DNA of 64,000 nt from Deltaproteobacteria bacterium (lineage in GTDB: Bacteria > UBA10199 > JADGCS01). Below the pieces are notes generated by a model, which did not search any database, was not told the origin of the DNA, and saw only the letters and a program-made list of their open reading frames with translations. A program made the position numbers and the translations under genes. Of the stretch, positions 17,291 to 28,100 are shown in pieces; the first letter of the stretch is position 1; each line of letters starts with the position of its first letter. The stretch lies in assembly GCA_024233595.1 (NCBI GenBank), contig JACKPK010000007.1:1-64000 (forward strand). Reading direction: 5' to 3'.

Positions 17291-18535
17291 ATGAATCAAC
17301 CTCCAGTCACAACCGGATATTCTTTACCGCCTGTTGTTCAAACAACTGAGCCCATTGCCATTGATTGTGCTTTTCAAGAAGAGAGCCCGCTTGGTCAAAT
17401 GGGAACAACTTCACTAGGGTACATGCCGCGCCCTTTGCTGACTGACTCGGGATTGTTTGCGTGTTTGTCTAAAAACCAGCCACCACATGCACTGGCTTTT
17501 TCAGAGCGATTGCCACGCTTCAAGCAAACCTGGCTGGAAGCTCAGTATTTGGAAACTGATTGGCACGCAAATCTCATTGATAACACAGCATTTCCGATTA
17601 GGTCCCATCTGTACTCAGCTTTGGGGCTTTTTTCTCTAAATCTAAGTTTATTTGGTTTTTCCTTTGGAAGCGATCCTGTTCTGACTTTTCTTTTGGGTTG
17701 TTGTTCATTGGCAGGTTTTCAATTGAGTGCTTTGATACAACCCAAAATCATACCCGAAACAAATGATGTGAAAATGCTTGTGAAGCGCTTTCTTAAGTAT
17801 GGATTTCCTGTTCAGGTAGCGATGATCTTAGCAAACCTTATCTGTCTTTACGGTGTTGATAAAATTGTGGTTCACCAGGGAATGACGCATGTTAACAGTG
17901 CTTTGTTGGCTTTGATATTGCTGCCTAGCATTGCCACAAGTCTTGGGGCCCATTTTTCTGCTGAGATATTTTACCGACTTTATTATTTTTCTAGCATGAT
18001 AAGTAGCATCTCTCATTTAAACGAGCGTGCAAGAAATTATGACTATGATAAGTTTTTTAAAAACGCAGGCATTAATAAAGCGAAGCTTTTAGAAAATATT
18101 AAGAAAGATCTTTTAAGAGTAGAATCTCAATTTGTTGCATTGCTTGATACTCACAGGCAATGTCGTGAATGGGTTGATCAAAGCCAGGACTGGTTTGATC
18201 ATCTTAAAAATCATCCAGATTACACCAATTTTTATTATATCGAAATGGAGCTGCCTTTAAGTCATTTTGACCCAAGTTCAAGTCAAAGAGAAAGTATAGA
18301 AAACATGTTAACGAGATTGCAGCATTTAACAGAACGTTGCGATAAATTTTTAGAGAGACTTAAAGAAGATTATAGAGCTGAACTCACTTTAAATGAGTTT
18401 ATTCAAGAGCTAATTGTGTTGTTATCTGATGCCGGCACAGCTGAGGAAAAATTCCGTACAGAAGTTTCAGATTTTGTTGAAACAATTCAGAATTTAGATC
18501 GCTTGCGTACACAAATAAAAGTGACAATGGGCTAG
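17291..18535 (+). CDS. Hypothetical membrane protein with C-terminal coiled coil
   Basis: The start is taken at ATG 17291 (MNQPPVTTG); an in-frame TTG at 17267 would add eight residues, and neither has a good ribosome binding site. The 414-residue product has a polar N-terminal 100 residues. Three or four hydrophobic segments lie between about 105 and 222 (LGLFSLNLSLFGF, FLLGCCSLAGFQLSAL, VAMILANLICLYG, LLALILLPSIATSL). A long charged helical region follows to the end (for example ENMLTRLQHLTERCDKFLERL), likely coiled coil. It should sit in the inner membrane with a large cytoplasmic or periplasmic helical part. The family is not recognised. Its 3' end overlaps the convergent ATPase gene by 4 bp. 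Confidence 0.65.
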   Translation: MNQPPVTTGYSLPPVVQTTEPIAIDCAFQEESPLGQMGTTSLGYMPRPLLTDSGLFACLSKNQPPHALAFSERLPRFKQTWLEAQYLETDWHANLIDNTAFPIRSHLYSALGLFSLNLSLFGFSFGSDPVLTFLLGCCSLAGFQLSALIQPKIIPETNDVKMLVKRFLKYGFPVQVAMILANLICLYGVDKIVVHQGMTHVNSALLALILLPSIATSLGAHFSAEIFYRLYYFSSMISSISHLNERARNYDYDKFFKNAGINKAKLLENIKKDLLRVESQFVALLDTHRQCREWVDQSQDWFDHLKNHPDYTNFYYIEMELPLSHFDPSSSQRESIENMLTRLQHLTERCDKFLERLKEDYRAELTLNEFIQELIVLLSDAGTAEEKFRTEVSDFVETIQNLDRLRTQIKVTMG

Positions 18536-19680
18536 AGCTCTCCCCCCCAAAGGCGTGTTAAAAAATCATTCACGGGCAAGATTAAAACATCATCTATTTT
18601 TCTGGCTTTGTCTTCAAGCGATACAACAAGTTTTTGCTTTGGTTTGATTTCTGAAGAAAAGGCTTTCATGCTTTTTAAGTGCTTTTCTGTGACGGTGTGT
18701 GATCCTTTGACCTCAATCGCGACATTATCGCCAATGACAAAGTCAACTTCGTAGCCGCCATGGGTTCTCCAGAAGCTCAATGCTCTTTTGTCTCTTGAGT
18801 AACTTAAATAGGCTTGGATTTCGGTAAAAATAAAATGTTCAAACACAGTTCCAAATAGAGTGGATCCTTTTGTGATTTTAAAATTGCCAGCCAAGATATT
18901 TGCAACGCCCACGTCAAAAAAATAAAACTTAGCCGAGGTGATGGCTTTTCTTTTTTTTGTTTTTTTGAAGGGTTCTAAAAGAGTTCCCACCAAAGTATCT
19001 TGCAAAATAGCAAAGTATTCGATGATGGTTCTTGGAGGCACTTGAGAATCGTTTGCGATGTTTTCAAAGTTAATGACCTGCGTGTTGTGAAGGGAGGCAA
19101 CTTGTAAAAATCGCGAAAAATTTTCGATGTGTCTTGTGGCTCCCTCTGCTTGAATTTCTTCTTTTAAATAACTCCCGACATAGTCTTCTAAATCTTCATT
19201 GGGTTCGCAGGAATTGTAAATGGGGGGCAGGGCGCCAAAGTTGAGCACACGCATCATGTCGAATTCTGGAATTTCGGCACTGACCAAAGGGTGCAAATGA
19301 AAAGTGCGCGCACGGCCTCCAAGGAGATTGGCCGACCCTTTTTTTAAAGAACGCGGGCTGCTGCCAGTTAAGATAAAATGATAGCCATGTTCTTCAATCA
19401 GGTGATGAACTTCATCTAAAAGAACAGGCAGTTTCTGAATTTCGTCGATGATGATGGGCGTGCTGGTTGGTGTGTTTTGAGCTAAGAGTTCTTCACGAAT
19501 TCGCTGCGGTCTTTGTGATAATTTTAAAAAAACATCGCTGAGTAAGAGGTTGTAAAATGGCGCTTCTGGAAATCTTTTTTTGAGGAGGGTGGTTTTTCCT
19601 GTTTGCCGCGGACTAAATAAAAAAAGGCTTTTTCTTTGAGAGGCTTGGGAAAGGTCTAGTTTGCGGTCAAAATGAGTCAT
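18532..19680 (-). CDS. ATPase of the AAA_14/DUF4143 family
   Basis: The 382-residue protein has an N-terminal AAA_14 ATPase domain, with Walker A FSPRQTGKTT (Lys29) and Walker B PIIIDEIQKLP (Asp79-Glu80). A sensor-like ILTGSSPRSLKKG and the family hallmark LLGGRARTFHLHPL follow. The C-terminal half is DUF4143, with a restriction-endonuclease-like core: SFWRTHGGYEVDFVIGDNVAIEVK, matching the E-V-D...E-V-K nuclease-fold pattern. The role of these widespread, often horizontally exchanged ATPases is unknown. A perfect 20-bp inverted repeat lies immediately upstream of the start (19697-19743), which may be an operator. The gene stands alone. Confidence 0.9.
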   Translation of the reverse strand: MTHFDRKLDLSQASQRKSLFLFSPRQTGKTTLLKKRFPEAPFYNLLLSDVFLKLSQRPQRIREELLAQNTPTSTPIIIDEIQKLPVLLDEVHHLIEEHGYHFILTGSSPRSLKKGSANLLGGRARTFHLHPLVSAEIPEFDMMRVLNFGALPPIYNSCEPNEDLEDYVGSYLKEEIQAEGATRHIENFSRFLQVASLHNTQVINFENIANDSQVPPRTIIEYFAILQDTLVGTLLEPFKKTKKRKAITSAKFYFFDVGVANILAGNFKITKGSTLFGTVFEHFIFTEIQAYLSYSRDKRALSFWRTHGGYEVDFVIGDNVAIEVKGSHTVTEKHLKSMKAFSSEIKPKQKLVVSLEDKARKIDDVLILPVNDFLTRLWGGEL

Positions 19681-19696
19681 CAGGACCCATTTTAGG

Positions 19697-19743
19697 GTAT
19701 TTTTCTAAATTCCGCAACTACTATGCGGAATTTAGAAAAATAC
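19697..19743. promoter_or_regulatory. Perfect 20-bp inverted repeat upstream of the AAA_14 ATPase gene
   Basis: GTATTTTTCTAAATTCCGCA (19697-19716) is repeated exactly as its reverse complement at 19724-19743, with a 7-base loop. A partial third copy, ATGCGGAATTTA, lies near 19785-19796. The structure begins 17 bp from the ATPase ATG, placing it over the promoter or 5' leader. It fits an operator (possibly autoregulatory) or a mobile-element end; no second copy occurs at the gene's 3' end. Confidence 0.75.
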
Positions 19744-19809
19744 AGCATAAAAAAGTATTAAATTAACTATTTTTAGCATTAGATATGCGGAATTTAACAT
19801 TTTTTTATT

Positions 19810-21516
19810 TTACAAACTCCCTAAGCTTGCGAGCTCTTCGCTCACAAAATCCATGAGCGCCTTTAAGTTGTTTTTTGAAAAATCAAATTTAATGCCCATG
19901 GCTTCCCAAACTTGTGGCAAAGGTTTGCTAGAGCCTAAGCTCAAGCCTCTTTTGTAAGCTTCCAAGCCTGCTTTTTCGTCCTTTTTAAAGTTACGATAAA
20001 CCTGCAAAGCGCCAATTTGCGCAATGGCGTATTCAATGTAGTAAAAAGGCACCGAAAAAATATGCAGTTGTTTTTGCCAAAAGTTGCGGCGGTATTTTTC
20101 TAAACCAGACCAATCAACACAGGTGCCACCAAAACGTTGCATGAGTTTTTCAAACTCACCATCACGATCTTCGACCGTGTGCTCAGGGTTTGTGTAAACC
20201 CAATGTTGAAACGCATCCACTGTGGCCACCCAAGGGAAGGTGTCAATCACGCCTTCCATGTGTTCTTGACGAGCGCGTTTAAAATCTTCTTCGTTGTAAA
20301 ACTCACCCCAATGTTTTGCGGTTAAAAGCTCCATGCTCATGGAAGCAGTCTCTGCCATTTCAGATGGTGTGTTGCGGTAATTTATAAGAGGTTCGTTGTT
20401 GGTCAAAAAGGTATGCATGGCGTGTCCGCCTTCGTGCATTAAAGTGACCACATCGCGGTGCGTGCCAGCGGCGTTCATAAAAATAAAAGGCATGCCGGTT
20501 ATTTCTAATCCGTAGTTGTAACCACCAGGGGCTTTGTTGGCGCGCGATTCCAAATCAAAAAGCTTGGCGTCATCCATTTTTTGTAGGTTATCCTTAAATT
20601 GAGGATCCAATTTGGCAAAAATGTCTTTGGTTTTTCCCAAAAGTTCTTCGGCTTTTTCAAAAGGTTCTAAGGGCTTTTCGTCTTTGGGTTTGCCAGAGCT
20701 ATCCCAAGGGCGGAACGAGTCTGTGATGCCGAGTTTATTTTTTTGTTTTTCTAAAAGTTTGTTGGCCAGTGGCACCACAAGTTCTTCGATTGATTCTTGA
20801 AACTGCAAAACATCTTTTACTGTGTAGTCAAAGCGGTGCAAGGCATCGTGTTTGTAATCGCGAAAGTTTTTATAACCGGCGTTGGTGGCTAGTTCGTGGC
20901 GTTTTTTGATCATTTGATCAAAAAGCTGATCGTGCTCGTCTTTAGATTGATAGCGCGTGTCTTGAATCGCAAACCACGCCTTTTCTCTTTCGGATCGATC
21001 AGAAGATAATAACTTTTTACTCACCATGGGGATGGGCAGTTTTTCGCCATCGTATTCGACCATGAGTTTGCCGGCCAGTTGTTCAAACTCCGAAACCATT
21101 TTAGAAAGTTCAGCCTGCACGTTCACATTCTTTTCGCGGAAGAGTTCCAGGTCGCGCGCAATGCTTTGTTTGTAGCAGGCATAGCGTTCTTCAGGAAGGT
21201 TTTTGAAAAAATCAGACGCGGTGATTTTTTTATCGATTTGGTTGCAGATGGTTTCTAACTTGGGACCAAGTTCCACTGCAAAGAGTTCGTGGCGTTTTAC
21301 ATAGTCTTCGTTATTGGTGTGGCAGGTCATATTAATGTAAGAGCGCGCGTTTTGTTCGTGATAAACACTGATGGCTTCGCTGTAATGAACAATGAGTCGT
21401 TCTAAATCTTCTACAGATTTAATGTCTTGGTGCAAAAGTTTTTCAAAATAAGGTTTTAGATCGTCCCAAGAATTGATTTGTAGATCGGCAGGAATGAAGC
21501 CGCTGAGTTGATACAT
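19810..21516 (-). CDS. M3 family oligoendopeptidase (PepF-like)
   Basis: A zinc metallopeptidase of family M3 that trims peptides in the cytoplasm. The active site VTLMHEGGHAMHTF (HExxH near residue 360) is followed about 25 residues later by SEMAETASMSMELL with the third zinc-ligand Glu. FSVPFYYIEYAIAQIGALQVYRNF near the C-terminus is typical of the family. The start is placed at ATG 21516 because GGAGA lies just upstream; the longer reading frame to 21567 has no such site. The product is 568 residues, a usual length. It is flanked by repeats on its 5' side and appears monocistronic. Confidence 0.93.
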   Translation of the reverse strand: MYQLSGFIPADLQINSWDDLKPYFEKLLHQDIKSVEDLERLIVHYSEAISVYHEQNARSYINMTCHTNNEDYVKRHELFAVELGPKLETICNQIDKKITASDFFKNLPEERYACYKQSIARDLELFREKNVNVQAELSKMVSEFEQLAGKLMVEYDGEKLPIPMVSKKLLSSDRSEREKAWFAIQDTRYQSKDEHDQLFDQMIKKRHELATNAGYKNFRDYKHDALHRFDYTVKDVLQFQESIEELVVPLANKLLEKQKNKLGITDSFRPWDSSGKPKDEKPLEPFEKAEELLGKTKDIFAKLDPQFKDNLQKMDDAKLFDLESRANKAPGGYNYGLEITGMPFIFMNAAGTHRDVVTLMHEGGHAMHTFLTNNEPLINYRNTPSEMAETASMSMELLTAKHWGEFYNEEDFKRARQEHMEGVIDTFPWVATVDAFQHWVYTNPEHTVEDRDGEFEKLMQRFGGTCVDWSGLEKYRRNFWQKQLHIFSVPFYYIEYAIAQIGALQVYRNFKKDEKAGLEAYKRGLSLGSSKPLPQVWEAMGIKFDFSKNNLKALMDFVSEELASLGSL

Positions 21517-21605
21517 GTTCTCTCCAAAAATTAAACGTGCTCTTTTTAGAAACACAAATGATTCCAAACGATTAATTTTAGAATGAGAAAGGGGTATTGG
21601 TCAAT

Positions 21606-21681
21606 CCTTCGACTCACGTTGTTCGCTCAGGACAAGGCCTTCGACTCACGTTGTTCGCTCAGGACAGGGCCTTCGACTCAC
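21606..21681. repeat. 32-bp direct repeat, two and a half copies
   Basis: CCTTCGACTCACGTTGTTCG begins at 21606, 21638 and 21670, giving an exact 32-bp period that ends with CTCAGGACAAGG-type sequence. Units containing CTTCGACTC and GCTCAGGACA are common intergenic repeats in many unrelated bacteria. It is part of the repeat-filled gap between the M3 peptidase and the giant gene. Confidence 0.8.
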
Positions 21682-21686
21682 TTGTA

Positions 21687-21710
21687 TTTAGGTGCCTAGG
21701 TGCTTAGGTG
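21687..21710. repeat. 8-bp repeat array (TTTAGGTG/CCTAGGTG/CTTAGGTG)
   Basis: Three contiguous octamers lie at 21687-21710. They are followed by AAAGAGTTCTACTGCTC and GATCTACTGATCTATTTTGG, which resembles the reverse complement of positions 84-138. This marks it as a second copy of the composite repeat at the window start. Confidence 0.7.
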
Positions 21711-21799
21711 AAAGAGTTCTACTGCTCTATTTGTTCACCTGATCTACTGATCTATTTTGGGGTCTCGTATCTCGCGTCTAGGGGCTCGTTATTTTTGTG

Positions 21800-21839
21800 C
21801 TTAGGAGCCTAGGAGCCTAGGTGCTTAGGGGCTTAAGTA
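21800..21839. repeat. 8-bp repeat array abutting a REP
   Basis: Five contiguous octamers, CTTAGGAG, CCTAGGAG, CCTAGGTG, CTTAGGGG and CTTAAGTA, run straight into the GTAG of the REP at 21837. The block GGGGCTCGTT lies just upstream (21781-21790), as it does near the third array at 30064. Confidence 0.75.
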
Positions 21840-21904
21840 GTGGTCGCTCGAGAGCGACCATAATTTTGATACAATTTTCTTGGCCGCTCACGAGCGGCCA
21901 CTAC
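21837..21904. repeat. BIME-like pair of facing REPs
   Basis: GTAG (21837-21840) precedes the palindrome TGGTCGCTCGAGAGCGACCA (21841-21860). After a 20-bp spacer, TGGCCGCTCACGAGCGGCCA (21881-21900) is followed by CTAC (21901-21904). The two REPs are in inverted orientation with the tetranucleotides outside, a bacterial interspersed mosaic element layout. It is probably mobilised by the RAYT at 13691-14272. Confidence 0.85.
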
Positions 21905-22103
21905 AATCATTATTCACTAAAATTGCTCAGTTCCAGAGGGGTTAAGCAATTTGACGCTCCCCCCGGCAAAACATTCCTAGAAATCACCTTTTGTGCTCGC
22001 TCCTGTTAAGCGTTGTTAAGAGTTGTTAACGTGATATTTCGGTACGCTTCTTGCTTCTTATTATTTGCAGGGCTCCAATGAATATCCCAAAGGCTAGGGG
22101 ACT
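21905..22103. promoter_or_regulatory. Leader region of the giant surface-protein gene
   Basis: About 200 bp lie between the REP pair and the ATG. The direct repeat TGTTAAGCGTTGTTAAGAGT, with a third TGTTAA following, is visible near 22005-22032 and could be a regulator-binding site. A ribosome binding site AGGGG lies shortly before the ATG. No confident promoter call is possible. Confidence 0.3.
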
Positions 22104-25100
22104 ATGGTAAAGCAAATGAAATCATTGCAAAAATTCGTATTCTTTTTTCTGCTGTTCATTTTTGTATCGTACAGCTCGGCAAGTTTTGCCGCCCTAAAAT
22201 ACTGGGTTGGTCCGGCAGATGGTAGCTTTGCAGATGATGCCAACTGGTCAACTTCCAGTGGCGGCGCTAACGACACCACGGCACCTGGTGCTTCCGACAT
22301 TGTTTACTTTACTAGCGATGACACTGACGATTGTTCCATTGATAGCAACATCACCGTAGATGGTATTGTGATGGACAGCGGTTACACCGGCACGCTCACA
22401 CAAGAAGCTGGTGTGACGATTAGCATTGGTGATGGCGCATTTAATGGTGATGCGGGTAACGATAATTTTATAGTGACCTCTGGTACCTTTGTGGGTGGCG
22501 ATTCGAGCATTTCAGTTAATCATAATTTAACCATTGGGAGTGGCGCTACTTTCACATCGACTTCTGGAACACTTTCTATCAAACTTGATTTCACCAACAC
22601 AGGCACAGGCACTTTTAATCACAACAACGGTACGGTGCGTTTTTATAGTAACGTGGGTGGTAGTGATGCTGATATTGATGTCAATTCCACTGAAACATTC
22701 TACAACTTTACACTCGACAAAACTGGTGGTCGGACTGATTTGCAAAGTGGTGACACGCTGATCATCGCTAATGATGCTAATTTGAACAACAGCACCTTGG
22801 GTGGTTCCGGTACTTATCAGTTTCAAGGCAATGTGACTGTTGATGCGGGGATGGATACTCTTTATGCAGATATTCAATTTACCGGTGGAGCAGATCAAAC
22901 TTACACCACCGCCGATCTTGAGATACTTGGCAACATTGTTGTGAATAAGAGTGATGGAACGGTGACGCAAACGGGAAGCTTGTCTTTCACCCATTCTTTA
23001 AATGATTTTACCTTAACCTCAGGAACTTATGTTGCTGAAGGCGCGGTGACAGTGAATGATGATTTCACGATCACCGGCGGGACTTTCATTGCTGATCCTG
23101 ATGAGAATTTTATAACACAAGATTTTATCATGTCGGGTGGGCGTTTTGAGGCGCCAGCAAATGCCACCCTAATAACCACTGGTGGTAATTTTACCTTTTC
23201 TGGTGGGACTTTTAATCATAACAACGGCACTTTGGAAATGCGTGGCACGGGACCTGACTTTAATGCCACGGAAGGTTTTGAGCTTTACAATTTTCATGTG
23301 AACCCCACATCGGCTTGGACTGTTGATATGGCCGATAGCGATACCTTGGTGGTCTTGGGTGGTTTGTACATCATGGATGGTCGTCTTAATGGCGGCGCTG
23401 TTGAAGTGCGTGGTGATGTGACCACACATGCCGATACCGAAAGCGGCAACACAGCGACTTTGACTTTTACGGGGTCAGCCAATCAGCGTGTGAGCTTGGC
23501 TTCTGGCAAAGAAGATCTTTGGGATGGCGATTGGATCATCAATAAAAGTGGCGGCAAGGTCACTTTGGCTTCTAATATTGATTTGAATGCCACTAACCAA
23601 GATTTGATTGTGCGCGAAGGTGGTTTTGATACCGGTGGTTTTGATGTCACGGTTGATGGCACCAGTGGACAGTTTGATGTCGAAGATGGCGGCGTGCTTT
23701 ATTTGGATGGCGATGAAACCATCACGGCCAACTCCAGTAACCCGGATTTACAAAGTGGTTCAACGGTGGTGTTTGAAGCCACTTCAGGAACCATTTCGGT
23801 GCCAAACTGGTCTTATCATCACCTGACTTTTAATGGTTCTGGTGGGGCATTTAATTTGGGTGCTACGGAATCCATTGCTGGCAACCTGACCATCACAGCG
23901 GGCACCTTTGATATCAGCGGTTATGACCTGACGGTGACAGGGACATTCAGCAACGAAGACACTTTCCGCATGCAAGGTGGGGAAACAATCACAGCGACAT
24001 TAGATACAGATTCAGGCACCATTGAATTTGATGGCAGTGGTTCGTACACCTCTTTGCCAACAACGACTTTTAATAATGTGGTCTTTAATGGTTCGGGTTC
24101 TTGGGATGCCGATCGTAATTTGGACATCAATGGCAATTTCACTGTCACCAGTGGTACTTTTGATTTGAATGGCAAGACCATGAATGTGTCTGGTGATCTT
24201 TCTAATGCAGGCACGTTTACGCATAGCAATGGCACGGTGGTTTTGGATGGCAGCTCTCAAGAAATCGCAACGGCTTTTACTTTTTATAATTTGCACAAAA
24301 ACGTTTCTAGTACCGATACTTTGGAATTGGGTGGCAATATCACGATTGCCAATAATTTGATTTTAGGTGGTGCCAGCAGCAATTTGCTCAGTGTGCAATC
24401 GGATAGTTCTGGAAGTCAGCGACAAGTGAGTGTGACGACGGCGGCTTATTTAAAATACTTGAACATCAAAGACATCAACAACGTCACAGGATCAGACTTA
24501 GGTTGTAATATTGGTTGTACGGATGGTGGTAATAACAGCAATTTTAGTTTTACCAACATGCTCACAAACGCGTCAACGCAGACCTATGAGTTTACTGAAG
24601 ATGCGGACAATTACACATTTAGTGGAACCAACATTGAGCTGAACGCAAGCTCGAATAGCCTGATTCGTCTTAAGGACTTGGGTGGTAGCACGTATTACAC
24701 CAACGCACCGTCTGGCATGACCAAGGCAAAAACGATTAGTGTTCAAAACAATGAGTCGAGTGAGTTGACCAATTACCAAGTTAAAGTGACTGTGTCTTAT
24801 GACAGTGACATGCAAGAGGATTTTGATGACATTCGTTTTTACGATTCAGATCGCTCCACGGCGCTTGATCACTGGTTGGAATCCAAGACAGATGGTGATT
24901 CAGCTGTTTTCTGGGTCGAGATCCCAAGCTTAGAAGCTTCTAGCACAGAAACAATTTACATGTTCTATGGCAACGTGTCTGCCAGTTCAGCATCCAATGG
25001 AGCGAACACCTTTTATGATTACGATGATTTTTCTAGTGATCCGGGTGTGACCGATACAGGTTCAAGGGTTTACACGCTTGGTATTTCAACTCCTGATGAC

Positions 25101-28100
25101 AATAAAGTGGCTATTGATATGGACTACACGGTCGATAGCTATGCTTCCAACCAATTTAGTGTGGCTACAAACTACAAGCATGGCACGGTTGTTAACCTGA
25201 TGCGTTCTTCATCGGATACGGATGATTCTGCTCAATTGCCTGCAATCCTTGTTCCTGGTGGTGGCGATGCTTATCAGGTCACTACGGGGCAACAATATGA
25301 TCTTACTTTGTTACGCTTAGGCGATACTGTCAGTGTTATTTTAGATGGCACAACGGTGAGTACAAGAACGGGTATGAGCACTGACACTGCTAGCGATTTT
25401 AGAATTTCTCTTTATAACGGTGGTGGTGCTGCTGGTTCTGTGAGCTACGATGCAGGGAATAAAAATATATCTGTCGATAACGTGAGACCTAGTTATAATA
25501 TTTACGAAACCATTGATAATATTCGTGTGCGTAAGATCACTGCAAATGAGCCCACGGTGACATTGAATGCCACAGAGTACAATGCTTTTATCCCCGATGC
25601 CAATAACGCTGTTGCTCTGACAAGCGATGGCACGCATCCATTTTTTAGTCAGATCTTAGGATTAGAGCCTAGCTATGGTGGTAGTCATGCTGGTGATGTC
25701 TACATGACCGTGGGTGTCGATTTGAACAGCGATGGTGACATGGACGACACCAACGAAGGCTATTATTATCACAACGGTTCAGCTTGGACCGCTGTTACAG
25801 ATGTTGGTGCTCATTATAATACGGCGAGCGATGCCAATGCCTACATCACGACTTTCCATGATGATGTTGGTAGTGGTGATTTTTACTTCAAAGCCTTCTT
25901 GGTTTCCGATGGTTCTGATCCTGTTGAGATCGATAGCATGACCCTCACTTATGTGGTTCCCGTTGTGGAGTTTAGTGCAGCCACCAACACAGCCGCTGAA
26001 GGAGATGGATCAGTCAATGCCACAATTAATTTAAGCAGTGCTTTGGATTCTGATTTGACAGTGCCTTACACCGTGACCGGAACAGCAGAGGGCACAGGAA
26101 CAGATCATGGCTTGAACGCCAGTGGTTCGGTGGTGATCACCTCTGGTCAAACTTCAGTGAATTTGAGTATTTCTATTGAAGATGATTCTTTGGATGAAGG
26201 CGATGAAACGGTGATTGTGACTTTGGGAACCCCAACGGGAGCAACCGCCGTATTGGGTTCGACCAACGTTCACACCTTGACCATCACCGATAACGACAGT
26301 GCGCCAACGGTTGGGTTCACATCGTCATCAAGCTCAGGTGCGGAATCGACCACCAGTGTGAACCTGGCTGTGAATTTAAGTACTGCTTCTGGACAAACAA
26401 CTACAGTGAACTACGCCGTGACCGATGGCACAGCCACAGGCTTGGGAACCGATTACACCTTAGGCGCAGGAACGTTGACATTCACTCCTGGTGAGACATC
26501 GAAAAACATCACGATCACGGTGGTGAATGATGACCTTGATGAAAGTGATGAAACCATTGAAGTGACTTTGAGTTCGCCAAGTAACGCCACCTTGGGAACC
26601 ACTGTGCACACTTATACCATCACCGATAATGATGACACACCAAGCTTAGCGGTTGCCGATGCTTCGGTGAACGAGGCGGCAGGCACAGTCACAGTCACGG
26701 TGACTATGACTGGTGAGAGTGCGTCCACTGTTTCGGTGAATTACGCCACGGCTGATAGCACCGCAACAGCAGGCGATGATTACACAGCTAAATCTGGATC
26801 CTTGTCTTGGACCACAGGTCAAACAGGTGATAAAACTTTCACGGTTTCTATTAGCAATGACAGCATCGATGAAGATGATGAGACCTTCACCATTGGGTTG
26901 AGTAGTGCGAGCAATGCAACCATATCAGATAGCTCGGCAACCATCACCATCACCGATAACGATGATGCACCGACGGTGACCTTTAGTTCGGCATCACAAA
27001 GCTCTGACGAGGGCGATGGCACAGCAACCATCACAGCGACTTTGAGCGCAGCGTCTGGCAAAACTGTGAGCATGCCTTTCACATTGACCGGCACGGCGAC
27101 AGGCTCCAGCACAGATTACAGCATCACAGCTTCGCCATTGAGTTTTAGTGCAGGACAAACATCTAAAGACATCACAGTGACGATCACTGATGATGATATA
27201 GACGAAGATGATGAAACTGTGATTGTGACCATGGGAGCGCCAACAAATGCGACTCAGGGAGCAACAACCGAACACACCTTGACCATCACTGATGATGACA
27301 CAGCTGGAGTCACTGTGGCTCAGTCTGGTGGTTCCAGTTCTGTGACGGAAGGTGGCGCGTCTGATACTTACACCGTTGTTCTTGATTCCGAACCCACCAA
27401 CAACGTCACCATCGCTCTGACAGTTGGTGATGAATTAGATACCGATGTCACAACCTTAACATTCACATCGGCAAACTGGGATAGTGCGCAAACAGTGACT
27501 ATTGATGCTGATGACGATGATATTGAAGAAGGCAATCATAACGACAGCATCACGCACACAGCCACCAGTGATGATGCCAATTACAATGGTGCGGCTGTGG
27601 CAACAGTCAACGTGAGCATTGTGGATGATGACGAAGCCGGTGTTTCGGTTGCCGAAATTTCTGGAGCCACTGAAGAAGGCGCGAACGCGACATACACCAT
27701 TGTGTTGACCAGTGAACCAACAAACAATGTTGATATTGATATCACAACAGATGCACAATCGAGCGTGAGCCCAACCAGTGTGACTTTTACAAATGCAAAC
27801 TGGAGTACGCCACAAACCATCACAGTGACCATGACTGATGACAACGCGGCGGAAGGCAATCACACCACCACAATCAGTCATGCGGCAAGCAGTGATGATG
27901 CGTATTATGACGAAATTGCCGTGAATAGCATCACGCCAAGCATCACCGATAATGATAGCGCTGGTGTCTTGCTTGTGAATGATGACAATGGCACAGCCAT
28001 CACAACCAGTGGCACAGGCAATACCTTGTCGCTTGTGCTCACCAGTCAGCCTACGGCAAATGTTGTGGTGACTCTGAGTTCTGGTGATGGGTTGGTGTTC

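Noticed and set aside
18532..19680. AAA_14 ATPase plus neighbours as a defence island
   Set aside because: The family is associated with variable regions, but neighbours (membrane protein, M3 peptidase) have no known defence role and no partner gene is present.
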